Assembly: GCF_026421305.1 (NCBI RefSeq)
Contig: NZ_JAPJBQ010000005.1
Span: forward strand, 248,001 to 312,000
From: Dyella silvae
Lineage (GTDB): Bacteria; Pseudomonadota; Gammaproteobacteria; Xanthomonadales; Rhodanobacteraceae
Length of the DNA: 64,000 nt
Direction of reading: 5' to 3'
In this document: positions 23,639 through 33,417 of the stretch, piece after piece
Layout of the letters: each line of letters starts with the position of its first letter
How positions within the stretch are numbered: position 1 is the first letter of the stretch
Notes under the pieces: generated by a model
What the model was told of the DNA's origin: nothing
What the model saw: the letters and a program-made list of their open reading frames with translations, nothing else
Databases searched by the model: none
Program-made: the position numbers and the translations under genes

Positions 23639-24966
23639 AAACGGCTGCTTTCCATCTTCAGGGGTGACAAGGGGGAGGCGGTTGCTGTGAGGCCGCTCTG
23701 GCGGCCGTGCCACCAGAACCAGCGTGCCGACAGGGCGACCAGCACGAGGCCAAGCAGACTGCTTGTGACCACGGCACGTTCGAAGAACTGCGTCCAGTTA
23801 AGCTGCAGAGCGAGGAACTGCCTGACCAGCAGAACCGCCACGCTGCCCAGGTAGCCGGAGGCGTCAGCCAGATACATCACGAACGACACGGTGCCGGCAA
23901 CGCGGAACGTCGCCATCAGACGCTCGAAGAACATGCCGTTGAGCGGGATGTAGCCGAGATAGAGCCCGAATCCGACCAGGGTCATCCACGTCAACGGTGG
24001 CAACTGGTGATGCGCGAACAGCAGTGTGCTCAGTCCGGCGCAGCACAGGCCACCGGCGACCAGCACGTGGTTGAGCATGAAGGCGCGCATGTTGTCGCGC
24101 ACCAGCGACAGCGATGCCGTGAGCATCAGAACGCCGATGCCGATGGGCGTGTCCACCTCGCCGAACACCAATGCGCTTCGGCCGAAGCCGAGGTCGCGGA
24201 AGATCTCGGTGTCGAAGTTCTCGCGAAAATCGCGCAGCACGGTGAGCAGCACGTACAGCGGCACGATCAGCAACAGGCCGGGCAGGAACCGGCGCAGGAA
24301 CGAGCGGCGTGCATCCCGGTCCATGCGGCCACGTGGCGCGCGGGCGGCGATGTCCTCGGCGGTGGGCGGCGGCAGGCGCTCAAGCGTGCGTAGCGACAGC
24401 AGCAGGGGCGGTACGAACACCAGGCCGGTGAGAAACGGCATCCAGTGATCGCTGACGCCGGCCAAGAGCATCGCCTTGCCGACACCTTTGACCAGGCCCG
24501 AGGCGAAGATAAAGCTGGAGCCCAGGATGGCGCCCATCAGCTCGGTGGCCTGCCGGCCTTCGATGAAGCCGAACACCAGACCCCACACCATGCCCAACGG
24601 CAGGCCATTGAAGAACAGAAACACAATGCCCGGCACCGGCGGCGCCAGCGCGAAGCCCAGCAAGGCCAGCCATGACACGGCGATCAGCACGAGGATGGCT
24701 TTGCCCCGGTTCGACGGGTGAAGTTCCGGCACCAGCCGGATCGCCCAAAGCTTGCTTACCGCATAGCCCAGCACCTGGGCGATCACCAGCCAGATCTTGT
24801 AATCGACGCCCAGCCAGCTCATGCCGTCGAAACTTGCCGCGCTGAACGGCTTGCGGAAGGCATACATGCACGAATACACGCAGAACGCGGCGACGCCTGC
24901 GACCAGCGGCAACATGTTGGAGGACCAGCGGGAAGGCTGCCCGGGGGAAAACAAAGAAAGTCTCAT
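23635..24966 (-). CDS. DUF5690-like MFS-fold membrane protein, probable phosphonate transporter
   Basis: A 443-residue inner-membrane protein with about 12 hydrophobic segments. Typical stretches are CVYSCMYAFRKPFSAASFDG near 30, FFNGLPLGMVWGLVFGFIEGRQATE near 125-145, and TLVGFGLYLGYIPLNGMFFERLMATF near 340. Such proteins are found beside phosphonatase-like hydrolases and TIGR03364 oxidases; I believe this is the DUF5690 family. Import of the substrate is inferred from this neighbourhood. It follows the hydrolase by eight bases and overlaps the oxidase by four, so all three are translated together. Confidence 0.8.
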   Translation of the reverse strand: MRLSLFSPGQPSRWSSNMLPLVAGVAAFCVYSCMYAFRKPFSAASFDGMSWLGVDYKIWLVIAQVLGYAVSKLWAIRLVPELHPSNRGKAILVLIAVSWLALLGFALAPPVPGIVFLFFNGLPLGMVWGLVFGFIEGRQATELMGAILGSSFIFASGLVKGVGKAMLLAGVSDHWMPFLTGLVFVPPLLLSLRTLERLPPPTAEDIAARAPRGRMDRDARRSFLRRFLPGLLLIVPLYVLLTVLRDFRENFDTEIFRDLGFGRSALVFGEVDTPIGIGVLMLTASLSLVRDNMRAFMLNHVLVAGGLCCAGLSTLLFAHHQLPPLTWMTLVGFGLYLGYIPLNGMFFERLMATFRVAGTVSFVMYLADASGYLGSVAVLLVRQFLALQLNWTQFFERAVVTSSLLGLVLVALSARWFWWHGRQSGLTATASPLSPLKMESSRL

Positions 24967-24974
24967 GGCTAGCG

Positions 24975-25673
24975 TTACGCCACGAGGGACTGGTCGTAGC
25001 GGACTAGCAGCGCCGGCAGTTCGTGCAGACCGTCCAGCACCGCGTCGGGCTTATGCGTGAGCAGCTCGGCGCGACTGTAGGCGCCCGTGGTGACGGCCAC
25101 CACCAGCTCGCAAGCTGCGGCGCGGCCTTCGCGAATGTCCACCTCGGTATCGCCAACCTTGAAGACCCGCGCGGCATCGGTGACGCCGCACTCGGCCATC
25201 AGTGCGCGGATCATGTCGGGCGCGGGGCGTCCGTGAGCGACTTGGTCCGCCGAGGTCGCCGCATCGATCAGGCCGCGTTCGCGCCAGCCGAAGCGTTCGA
25301 TCAGACATTCGGCGATGTCCTGCGAGAACGCCGTGTTGAGCGCCACCTTGATGCCGCGCTGGCGCAGCCAGACGAAGGTGTCCTCGGCGCCCGCCATCGG
25401 GCGCACCGCTTCGTGGGTGCGGTAGCAGTCGAGCATGCGTTGCACGAAGTCCTCGTGCACGCGCGCCACCAGCGCATCGTCCGCCGGCAGGTCGTGCGCG
25501 GCCAGCACGGTGCGGATGGCGGCGGGCTTGGTGTAGCCCATCAGGGCGCGCAGTTCGGGCACGTCTGCGTGGCAGCCGGCCTGCGCCAGCGCCTCGCGCA
25601 GCGCCAGCGCGACCAGGTCCGGATCGTGCACCGTGGTGCCCGCCATATCGAAAACCGCCAGTTCGAACGTCAT
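24975..25673 (-). CDS. Phosphonatase-like HAD hydrolase (TIGR03351, PhnX-like)
   Basis: A 232-residue HAD-superfamily enzyme. The nucleophile motif FDMAGTTV has D9 and, at +2, Ala instead of Asp, as in phosphonoacetaldehyde hydrolase. MGYTKPAAIR carries K49, which aligns with the Schiff-base lysine of PhnX (MGxxK). Later HAD motifs are the LNTAFSQD segment and KVGDTEVDIREGRAA near 180. The likely reaction is C-P bond cleavage of phosphonoacetaldehyde or a relative. The start at 25673 has the catalytic Asp at position 9, the normal place; an upstream ATG at 25736 is too far. It opens the operon with the transporter and FAD enzyme. Confidence 0.9.
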   Translation of the reverse strand: MTFELAVFDMAGTTVHDPDLVALALREALAQAGCHADVPELRALMGYTKPAAIRTVLAAHDLPADDALVARVHEDFVQRMLDCYRTHEAVRPMAGAEDTFVWLRQRGIKVALNTAFSQDIAECLIERFGWRERGLIDAATSADQVAHGRPAPDMIRALMAECGVTDAARVFKVGDTEVDIREGRAAACELVVAVTTGAYSRAELLTHKPDAVLDGLHELPALLVRYDQSLVA

Positions 25674-25750
25674 ATCGCCTCCCGTGATGGAGAGGCATGC
25701 TGACGAACGGCGATGGCGCGCCCGTGACGCGGGCACCGACAGTCGGGGTG

Positions 25751-25766
25751 GATTGTCTAGTCAATC
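25751..25766. promoter_or_regulatory. Candidate operator, palindrome GATTGTCTAGTCAATC
   Basis: A 16-base palindrome with mismatches only at positions 6 and 11, 78 bases before the hydrolase start. It shares TTGTCTA with the candidate at 20045 upstream of the TonB receptor. PhnF is a plausible binder; this is inferred. Confidence 0.42.
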
Positions 25767-25780
25767 GTGCCGAGCAGGGA

Positions 25781-26098
25781 TCAACCCGGGTCGCGCACCC
25801 AGTCCAGATACGGGTGATGACCGTCCGTCACCGATACGGCGATCAGCTCCGGCAGCTCGTAGGGATGCAGGGCGACCAGCCGCTCCTTCAGCGCAGGGAA
25901 GCGCGCGGCCGTCGTCTTGATCAGCAACAGCTCCTCGCTGTCGGTCACCACCTCGCCTTTCCAGCGATAGGTGGACGCCACCGCGGGAATGCGGTTCACG
26001 CAGGCGGCCAGGTGCTCGCCAACCAACGCCTCGGCCAGCTTCTGCGCGCTGGCGACGTCGGGGCAGGTGCAATAGCAGAGCAGGACGGGATCGGACAT
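25781..26098 (-). CDS. cutA: Divalent cation tolerance protein CutA
   Basis: A 105-residue CutA1 homotrimer subunit. It has LLCYCTCPDVASAQKLAEALVGEHLAACVN at the N-terminus, the conserved YRWKGEV strand near 47 and LHPYELPELIAVSV near 82, all family features. E. coli CutA is 112 residues and was linked to copper and divalent metal tolerance, although the mechanism is unclear. Its start overlaps the stop of the class II aldolase gene by one base (TGATG), so translation is coupled. In E. coli cutA is beside dsbD; here dsbD is 15.6 kb away. Confidence 0.93.
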   Translation of the reverse strand: MSDPVLLCYCTCPDVASAQKLAEALVGEHLAACVNRIPAVASTYRWKGEVVTDSEELLLIKTTAARFPALKERLVALHPYELPELIAVSVTDGHHPYLDWVRDPG

Positions 26099-26748
26099 CA
26101 GGGCTTGGTCGACATCAGGCCGTAGTGGGCGAATTTTTCCAGCACCTGTGTGACCTCGCCGTCGGTGAGCAGCACCGGCTTGCCGACCTGCAAGGCCAGG
26201 GCGTACTGCCTGGCCAGGGTTTCCACCTCGATGGCGCGCCACATGGCCTGCGCCAGGGTGGTGCCGGTGGCGATCATGCCGTGGTTGGCCATCAGGCAGG
26301 CCAGCCGGCCCTCCAGCGCCTGTACGACCGCGTCGGACAGGGCCTGGGTGCCATAGGTGTGGTACGCCGCGCAGCGGATCGAGTCTCCGCCGCCCACGGC
26401 GATCATGTAGTGCGCGGCGGGAATCGCCATGCGGCACATCGCCAGCGCGGTGGCATGGGGCGGGTGGACGTGGACGATGGCCTGTACGTCGGACCGGGCC
26501 ACGTAGATATCGCGATGGAACCGCCACTCACTGGACGGGCGCCGTCCTGGCGCCCATTGGCCCTCGGCATCCACCAGGACGATGGCTTCCGGGGTGATCT
26601 CTTCGTAGGGGGTGCCGCTGGGCGTGATCAGAAAACCATTGCCGCAACGGGCACTTAGGTTGCCCGAGGTGCCCTGGTTCAGCCCGGAGGCGGCCAATCG
26701 GACGCCCTGGGCCACTAGGTCTTTGCGTAGCGTCAGCTCGTCGCTCAC
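26098..26748 (-). CDS. Class II aldolase/adducin family protein, fuculose-phosphate aldolase-like
   Basis: A 216-residue zinc-dependent aldolase of the AraD/FucA type. Motifs are GLNQGTSGNLSAR near 23-35, TPSGTPYEEI, the zinc-binding HVHPPHA (about 93-99) and MANHGMIATG near 155, with the catalytic Glu probably in SSEWRFHRDIY near 72. FucA cleaves fuculose 1-phosphate to dihydroxyacetone phosphate and lactaldehyde, but no fucose gene lies near, so the substrate is open. It is coupled to cutA. It is 351 bases from groES on the opposite strand, with no shared promoter visible. Confidence 0.85.
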   Translation of the reverse strand: MSDELTLRKDLVAQGVRLAASGLNQGTSGNLSARCGNGFLITPSGTPYEEITPEAIVLVDAEGQWAPGRRPSSEWRFHRDIYVARSDVQAIVHVHPPHATALAMCRMAIPAAHYMIAVGGGDSIRCAAYHTYGTQALSDAVVQALEGRLACLMANHGMIATGTTLAQAMWRAIEVETLARQYALALQVGKPVLLTDGEVTQVLEKFAHYGLMSTKP

Positions 26749-26970
26749 GGGCGTGCATGGCCTGGATGATGGTTCAGGCCGGCATCGTCGTCGCTCCCGT
26801 TGCGCCTGTCGATAGGGTCTTCGACCAGCTCGTCACCCCAGTTTTCGGTGGGATGACGGTGCCTTTTGGGGCCTTTCTGAGTGATAACCACCCAATTTTC
26901 TACCCGGCGGGCTCTTGAAAGCCCGGCGCCATCCCCCCATTCCAGACGACAGCCATCGGACGGGCACCTG

Positions 26971-26998
26971 TTGCAGGGGGGCTTTGCGTCGTTAGAAT
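26971..26998 (+). promoter_or_regulatory. groESL sigma70-type promoter
   Basis: TTGCAG (26971-26976) and TAGAAT (26993-26998) are 16 bases apart, and the CIRCE element starts at the -10, so HrcA bound there would block it. Computed by eye; no mapped start. Confidence 0.6.
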
Positions 26999-27024
26999 TA
27001 GCACTCACCTTCGGGGAGTGCTAA
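26998..27024 (+). promoter_or_regulatory. CIRCE element (HrcA operator)
   Basis: A perfect TTAGCACTC, nine-base spacer, GAGTGCTAA, exactly the CIRCE inverted repeat recognised by HrcA. It lies 75 bases before the groES start and marks repression of the operon in unstressed cells. No hrcA gene lies in the window. Confidence 0.97.
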
Positions 27025-27099
27025 CAAAGCGCCAACCCAGGCGCCGCTCCGAGGTCCCATTTTCTTGTTCAACCATCCAACTGAAGCTGGAGCCCACCC

Positions 27100-29092
<1,993 letters not shown>

Positions 29093-29120
29093 GTCCACGC
29101 CTTTCAGGCATCGCACTACG

Positions 29121-29153
29121 AGAAAACCCCGCCTTGTGCGGGGTTTTCTTTTG
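29121..29153 (+). terminator. Rho-independent terminator of groESL
   Basis: A perfect 12-base stem, AGAAAACCCCGC with GCGGGGTTTTCT, a five-base loop CTTGT and a following T run, right after groEL. Confidence 0.9.
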
Positions 29154-29231
29154 GATGTCCGCAATGTTGGTTTTCCGGCAAGCAGCCGTAGCCAGCGCGT
29201 AGTGAAAACTTAGAGATGTTCTGATTTTGCT

Positions 29232-29260
29232 CGTCATTCCCGCCTTCGCGGGGATGACGG
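29232..29260. repeat. REP-like palindrome, family 1
   Basis: CGTCATTCCCGCCTTCGCGG followed by GGATGACGG. It lies between the groEL terminator and the CadC-like gene. Confidence 0.65.
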
Positions 29261-29324
29261 TGGTTGCTCAGACTTTCCTTAGGGATGATCAAACCATTGC
29301 GCGATCCGAAAGCGTCGCAGCCTC

Positions 29325-30227
29325 TCAATCGATAGAAGACTTCATGGCCTTGGTAACCTCGTTGGCGATGTCGTCCTGAATCATCAGCTTGTCGTCCCAG
29401 CTGCGGTCGTATGTTTCCGACCAGACGACAAAGCCATCGTCAGCACGCACCAGTCGCGCCGCAACACGCAAGGTGGTGCCTGACTTGCGCACGCTGCCAT
29501 CGAGCACATAAGCCACACCCAGTGCGTGCGCCACATCGGCAACGGTGAATTGCTTGTCTTTGTAATAGAACGAAGCGGTCGGTGCCGGTACGCGCAAGCC
29601 CGGCACCTGGCTGAGCTTGTCGATGAGCTCCTCGGTCATACCGTCTGCGAACGGCTCTTCCTTCATGTCGTCGGTGAGATCAAGAAAAGGCAGCACCGCA
29701 ACGGACCGGACGTGGGGCTTCGTGCTGGCGGCCGCGGTCGTCCGGGCCGGTGGCGTCTGGCGCGTCAGCACCCAACCGGCCAGGCCGGTGATGGCAAGTA
29801 CGACTGCCGCCACGATGAGCAGGCGACGCTTTGACGGGCGGGTGCTCTCAAGTGCAGGCCCGTACACAACAGGCTCCGCTGGCGCCGTCATCGGATGGCT
29901 GTCGCCCAGCGCTTCGACAGGCGCGATCAGCCGATAGCCGAGGCGCGGAACCGTGGCGATGTACATGGGCCGCTTCGGATCGTCGCCCAGCAGCCGGCGC
30001 AATGTGGCAACTGCCTGATACACCGAGTCGGGAGTCACGATGATCCCCGCCCACGCCTCGGATAACAGCTCATCGATACTCACCACCTGCCCCGCACGCT
30101 CGGCGAGACAGATCAGCAGCCGCATCATGCGCGCGTCCACCCGCACGACTTCATCGTCTCGCGACATCTGGCCCTTGGCAGGCGTCACCCGCCAGTCACC
30201 GATGCAATAGCCCTCGATGTTGTTCAT
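29325..30227 (-). CDS. CadC-like winged-helix regulator with membrane segment
   Basis: A 300-residue transcription factor that appears anchored in the inner membrane. Residues 1-105 are an OmpR/PhoB winged helix (LICLAERAGQVVSIDELLSEAW and VYQAVATLRRLLGDD). One membrane segment follows at about 135-153. The periplasmic part (about 170-300) has the VRSVAVLPFLDLTDD...FADGMTEELIDKLSQ block seen in CadC-like and adenylate-cyclase-associated TolB-type domains. ToxR/CadC-type proteins sense periplasmic signals and bind DNA from the membrane. It stands alone on the minus strand; the target is unknown. It could also control the DUF535/Fec set, being the nearest neighbour. Confidence 0.85.
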   Translation of the reverse strand: MNNIEGYCIGDWRVTPAKGQMSRDDEVVRVDARMMRLLICLAERAGQVVSIDELLSEAWAGIIVTPDSVYQAVATLRRLLGDDPKRPMYIATVPRLGYRLIAPVEALGDSHPMTAPAEPVVYGPALESTRPSKRRLLIVAAVVLAITGLAGWVLTRQTPPARTTAAASTKPHVRSVAVLPFLDLTDDMKEEPFADGMTEELIDKLSQVPGLRVPAPTASFYYKDKQFTVADVAHALGVAYVLDGSVRKSGTTLRVAARLVRADDGFVVWSETYDRSWDDKLMIQDDIANEVTKAMKSSID

Positions 30228-30754
30228 CCGTAACCAACCTTGCCTCGTGAGTACTGCGGGAGTTCGGTGCCTGCCAGAAGGTGCCGTATTGCCGCTCGCG
30301 AGTCCAACGACGGTGAAGAGGAAAAGAGGGCAGGGTGCTGGCGCGTAGGCCCGAAATGCACACTCATTCCCCTTTTTCTTTCTGGATCATGCCGGCAGCT
30401 GTTGTGAAGGTACGTTACAAAGGGGAGCGTTGGTCTTTCACACGGCCCGGCTGCCGTCCAGGTATCGCAATACGAGAAAGCCCGCCCCGTTTGCCGGGTT
30501 CTCTCTTTGACTGGGGTGCCCGTCACCCCGCTGAAAATTCTTTTCCTTCCGCCATTTCCACTTTTGCGCTCCCAAACGTCTTAGCTCATGTCACAGCCAT
30601 TACGCGGGTCGCGCGAGCCTTGAACGAAAGGAATCTTCAGCTAGGGGAGGAACCTCTGGACGCCGACCTGGTGTTCGCTGCTAGCGGCTGTGCCTACGCG
30701 GCACAACGCTCCCTGGAGCGCGAACTACGACTGGCGAGGCCGGAGCGCCCGCGG
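30228..30754. other. Gene-free gap before the DUF535 gene
   Basis: No gene is supported. A hairpin at 30474-30503 (AGAAAGCCCG with CCGGGTTCTCT, imperfect) resembles the groEL terminator, including the preceding ATCGCAnTACGAGAAA text. The region may carry the promoter of the DUF535 gene or of the CadC-like gene, but none stands out. Confidence 0.55.
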
Positions 30755-31759
30755 ATGACTGGACAATCGGAGAGAGCTGCCACGGATGGCACCCCACATA
30801 CCTGGCTGTGGTGGCGGTCGCTGCGCGATCGTCATGATTGGGTAGGCCACCCCGGCCAACGTGCGCTGATGGCGGCGAAGTATCTGGTGCGGGCGGCCTG
30901 CGTGCCGCTGCAGCACCAGCGTTTCCTGTCGTTTCTCAACGACCACCCGTTGATGCGGGCTTGCGTGCAGTGCGATCCACGGCTGCACGAGCGGCATCTC
31001 CACCGCTTCATCAATCGCTTCTGGCATCGTGAAACGCGGCTGCGCTGCGTGCATGAGCACTATCGCCTGCTGCTGGAGCGATGGCCGGCCGAATTGTTTG
31101 AGTACGTCTACGTGCGTGGACGCGCCACGCTGGGTGAGCTGGCCCTGAAGGATGGCAGCGCCTTGCACGTGCATTTGCGTCCGCCCATCCATATGGGGTG
31201 CGAAGGCGAGCTGAGCATCGAGTTGAGTGATGCGGATCATCGGCCGTTGTATCGCCTGGTGATGACCATCATCGACGATCACACGCTCGTTATCGGCTGC
31301 ATCCAGGGTCCGGACGGCGCCGATGCCCGCGAGCAGGTGCGCGCGCTGACCCGCAACCTGCACGGCATGCGGCCCAAGCAGCTGCTGATGGTGCTGGCCT
31401 ATGCGTTTGCCGGGCAGTGCGGCATCGGACGCATCCTTGCCGTGGGTAAAGACGCGCATCCACTGCGCGGGCGCGATCGTTTTCATGCCGATTACGATGC
31501 GTACTGGCAGGAGCAGGGCGGTGTTGCCATCGATGGCGGCTGGTTCCAGTTGCCGGCGACCTTGCATCACCGCACCGAAGCAGAGGTCGAGAGCAAGCAT
31601 CGCGCCGCGTTCCGCCGTCGCGCTGATCTGCGCTGGGAAGCGGTGCGGCTGCTTGGCAGGGCACTGCGTCCGGTGGCCTGGTGGCGAGACATGGCCGAGG
31701 CCGAAGCGGCGTTAGAATCGTGCTCTCCGCTCCAGGAAGTCGTTACCAGAGAAGCATAG
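30755..31759 (+). CDS. DUF535 (VirK/YbjX) family protein, Fec-linked
   Basis: A 334-residue soluble protein with no signal peptide. It has WRSLRDRHDWVGHPGQ near the N-terminus, DPRLHERHLHRFINR, VYVRGRATLGELALKDGS near 130 and ESKHRAAFRRRADLR near 280, all shared with a paralogue at 48444-49358 in this window. VirK/YbjX proteins are linked to envelope and antimicrobial-peptide tolerance in enterobacteria, but the biochemistry is unknown. The start at 30755 is the first after a terminator-like hairpin; the open frame extends to 30335 but is not gene-like. The stop overlaps the FecI start (TAGTG), so it is coupled to the sigma factor. Confidence 0.85.
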   Translation: MTGQSERAATDGTPHTWLWWRSLRDRHDWVGHPGQRALMAAKYLVRAACVPLQHQRFLSFLNDHPLMRACVQCDPRLHERHLHRFINRFWHRETRLRCVHEHYRLLLERWPAELFEYVYVRGRATLGELALKDGSALHVHLRPPIHMGCEGELSIELSDADHRPLYRLVMTIIDDHTLVIGCIQGPDGADAREQVRALTRNLHGMRPKQLLMVLAYAFAGQCGIGRILAVGKDAHPLRGRDRFHADYDAYWQEQGGVAIDGGWFQLPATLHHRTEAEVESKHRAAFRRRADLRWEAVRLLGRALRPVAWWRDMAEAEAALESCSPLQEVVTREA

Positions 31760-32313
31760 TGAACGTGCCACTCGATGCTCCCGGTAACCCGGGCATGAAC
31801 CTCGATCCAGCCCACGCGCTGCGCATCGCGGACCTGTTCCGCGAGCACAATCGTGCGCTGGTCGCGTTCCTGCAGTGCCGGCTTAACTCCTTGTCCGATG
31901 CGCAGGAAGTGGCGCAGGAGGCCTACGTGCGCTTGGTGATGATGGAGCGGCCCGAGCAAGTAGCGTCACTGCGCGCCTATCTGTATCGCGTCGCCTCGAA
32001 CCTTGCGGTGGATCGTCTGCGCATGCGTCAGGTGCGCGAGGATCACCCGATCGATCCGCCGGATGACGACTTCCATCTGGCGCCCATTCCCGAACGACAC
32101 GTCGCCGCCACTAACCAGTTGAACGCGCTGCACCAGGCCCTGCGCGAACTGCCTGCGAAGACCGGCCGCGCTTTTGTCATGCACGTTATCGACGGCACCG
32201 ACATCGGCGCCATCGCAAAGAACATGAAGATCAGCGAGCGCATGGTGCGCTATCACGTTGCCAACGCCCTGACGCACTGTCGGGCGCGGGTGGACGAACC
32301 GGAGATGCCATGA
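31759..32313 (+). CDS. FecI-like ECF sigma factor
   Basis: A roughly 184-residue sigma factor of the ECF group. Region 2 is visible in ADLFREHNRALVAFLQCRL, DAQEVAQEAYVRL and LYRVASNLAVDRLRMRQ (about 15-90), and region 4 in RAFVMHVIDGTDIGAIAKNMKISERMVRYHVANAL. FecI-type factors are released by FecR on signal from an outer-membrane receptor. The start is GTG 31759, overlapping the DUF535 stop; ATG 31795 (MNLDPAHALR) is an alternative. Next are fecR and a TonB receptor with an STN domain, the complete signalling trio. Confidence 0.93.
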   Translation: MNVPLDAPGNPGMNLDPAHALRIADLFREHNRALVAFLQCRLNSLSDAQEVAQEAYVRLVMMERPEQVASLRAYLYRVASNLAVDRLRMRQVREDHPIDPPDDDFHLAPIPERHVAATNQLNALHQALRELPAKTGRAFVMHVIDGTDIGAIAKNMKISERMVRYHVANALTHCRARVDEPEMP

Positions 32314-33299
32314 TGGCGAATACCCTGAACGAACAAACTTTGCGCGCCGCCGCCGATTGGTGGGTGCGTCTGCGCGATCCCGCTGCGACCGAACGGACGA
32401 CGGAGCAGTGGCTGGACTGGACCGACGAGGATGCCAGTCACCTGGTGGCCTTCGAACGCGTCACCGAATTGGCCGCGCGCCTTGGCGCGCTGGGCGAGGT
32501 GACGCGCGCTCGCCTGATGGCCGAATTCGCTCCCGCGCACGTACCGTCGCGCCGCTGGATACCTATGAGCGCTGCCGCGGCAGCCGTACTGCTGGTGGCC
32601 GCTGGCTACCTGAGCTGGACCCTGAGCGGAAACCGCGCGACGACGCAGCTCTACACCAGTTCGGTGGCGGCCCAGCGCGACATCACGCTGGACGACGGTT
32701 CGCGCGTGTCGCTCGGCGGCGCGACCCGCCTCACCACGCGCTACAGCCGGAACCAGCGTCAGGTGGAGCTGGCGGAAGGCGAGGCCTATTTCGAGGTGAA
32801 GCACAACGCCGGGCGTCCGTTCGTGGTGCATGCGGGCAAGCTGACCATTGAGGATATCGGCACGGCCTTCGATGTGCGCCGCACGGGCGATCGCGTCACC
32901 ATTGCCGTGGCCGAGGGCCGCGTGCGCATCGCCGATGGTGCGGGCGTTCACGACAGCCTTGAGGCCGTTGCAGGTCAGGCCGTGAGCTATGACCCGGCCC
33001 ATGCCGCCATGAGCGTATCGTCCACCGACCCGGCCCGTGCCGCCGCGTGGCGCGACGCGCGGCTGGAGTTCGACAACGAGCCGCTGTCGGTGGTGGTGGC
33101 CAACATCAACCGCTATCGCAGCCATTCGCTGCGCATTGCCGATACTGACCTGCAATCGTTGACCTTTACCGGCACGGTCAAGACCGACGCCATCGACGAC
33201 TGGCTGCAGGCGCTACCGCAGGTGTTGCCGTTGCAGGTGAGCGAGGTGGGTGGGCAGACCGTGCTCTCCAGCGCTCACCACGCGCCGGTCAATCACTGA
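32310..33299 (+). CDS. FecR-like anti-sigma factor
   Basis: A 329-residue single-pass inner-membrane protein. The N-terminal cytoplasmic domain (AAADWWVRLRDPAATERTTEQWLDW, about 12-36) binds sigma; the membrane segment is near 88-105 (AAAAVLLVAAGYLSW); the periplasmic FecR domain has DDGSRVSLGGATRL and ELAEGEAYFEVKH. The C-terminal segment (NINRYRSHSLRIADTDLQSL) matches the FecR secretin-like region. It transmits the receptor state to FecI. The start overlaps the sigma stop (ATGATGG); 32313 is possible. The receptor follows 118 bases downstream. Confidence 0.94.
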   Translation: MMANTLNEQTLRAAADWWVRLRDPAATERTTEQWLDWTDEDASHLVAFERVTELAARLGALGEVTRARLMAEFAPAHVPSRRWIPMSAAAAAVLLVAAGYLSWTLSGNRATTQLYTSSVAAQRDITLDDGSRVSLGGATRLTTRYSRNQRQVELAEGEAYFEVKHNAGRPFVVHAGKLTIEDIGTAFDVRRTGDRVTIAVAEGRVRIADGAGVHDSLEAVAGQAVSYDPAHAAMSVSSTDPARAAAWRDARLEFDNEPLSVVVANINRYRSHSLRIADTDLQSLTFTGTVKTDAIDDWLQALPQVLPLQVSEVGGQTVLSSAHHAPVNH

Positions 33300-33417
33300 G
33301 CTTAGTGCGGCGACAGCGTACCGTAAGGCTTCGCCGGCAGAACGCCCTCAAAAGGACGACACAACGCCCATCACGCGTGTCACACTGGCGGTTTTCGCTT
33401 GACGAGAAGCGAAGACC

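Larger units (their letters stand above)
26749..27099. other. Gene-free regulatory gap upstream of groES
   Basis: The gap carries the groESL promoter and CIRCE operator, listed separately, and a family 1 REP-like palindrome at 26831-26860 (CACCCCAG, GGGATGACGGTG). No other gene is seen. Confidence 0.7.

Noticed and set aside
30335..30754. 5' extension of the DUF535 gene
   Set aside because: The frame is open but runs through a terminator-like hairpin and has no similarity to the paralogue before residue 1 of the chosen start.
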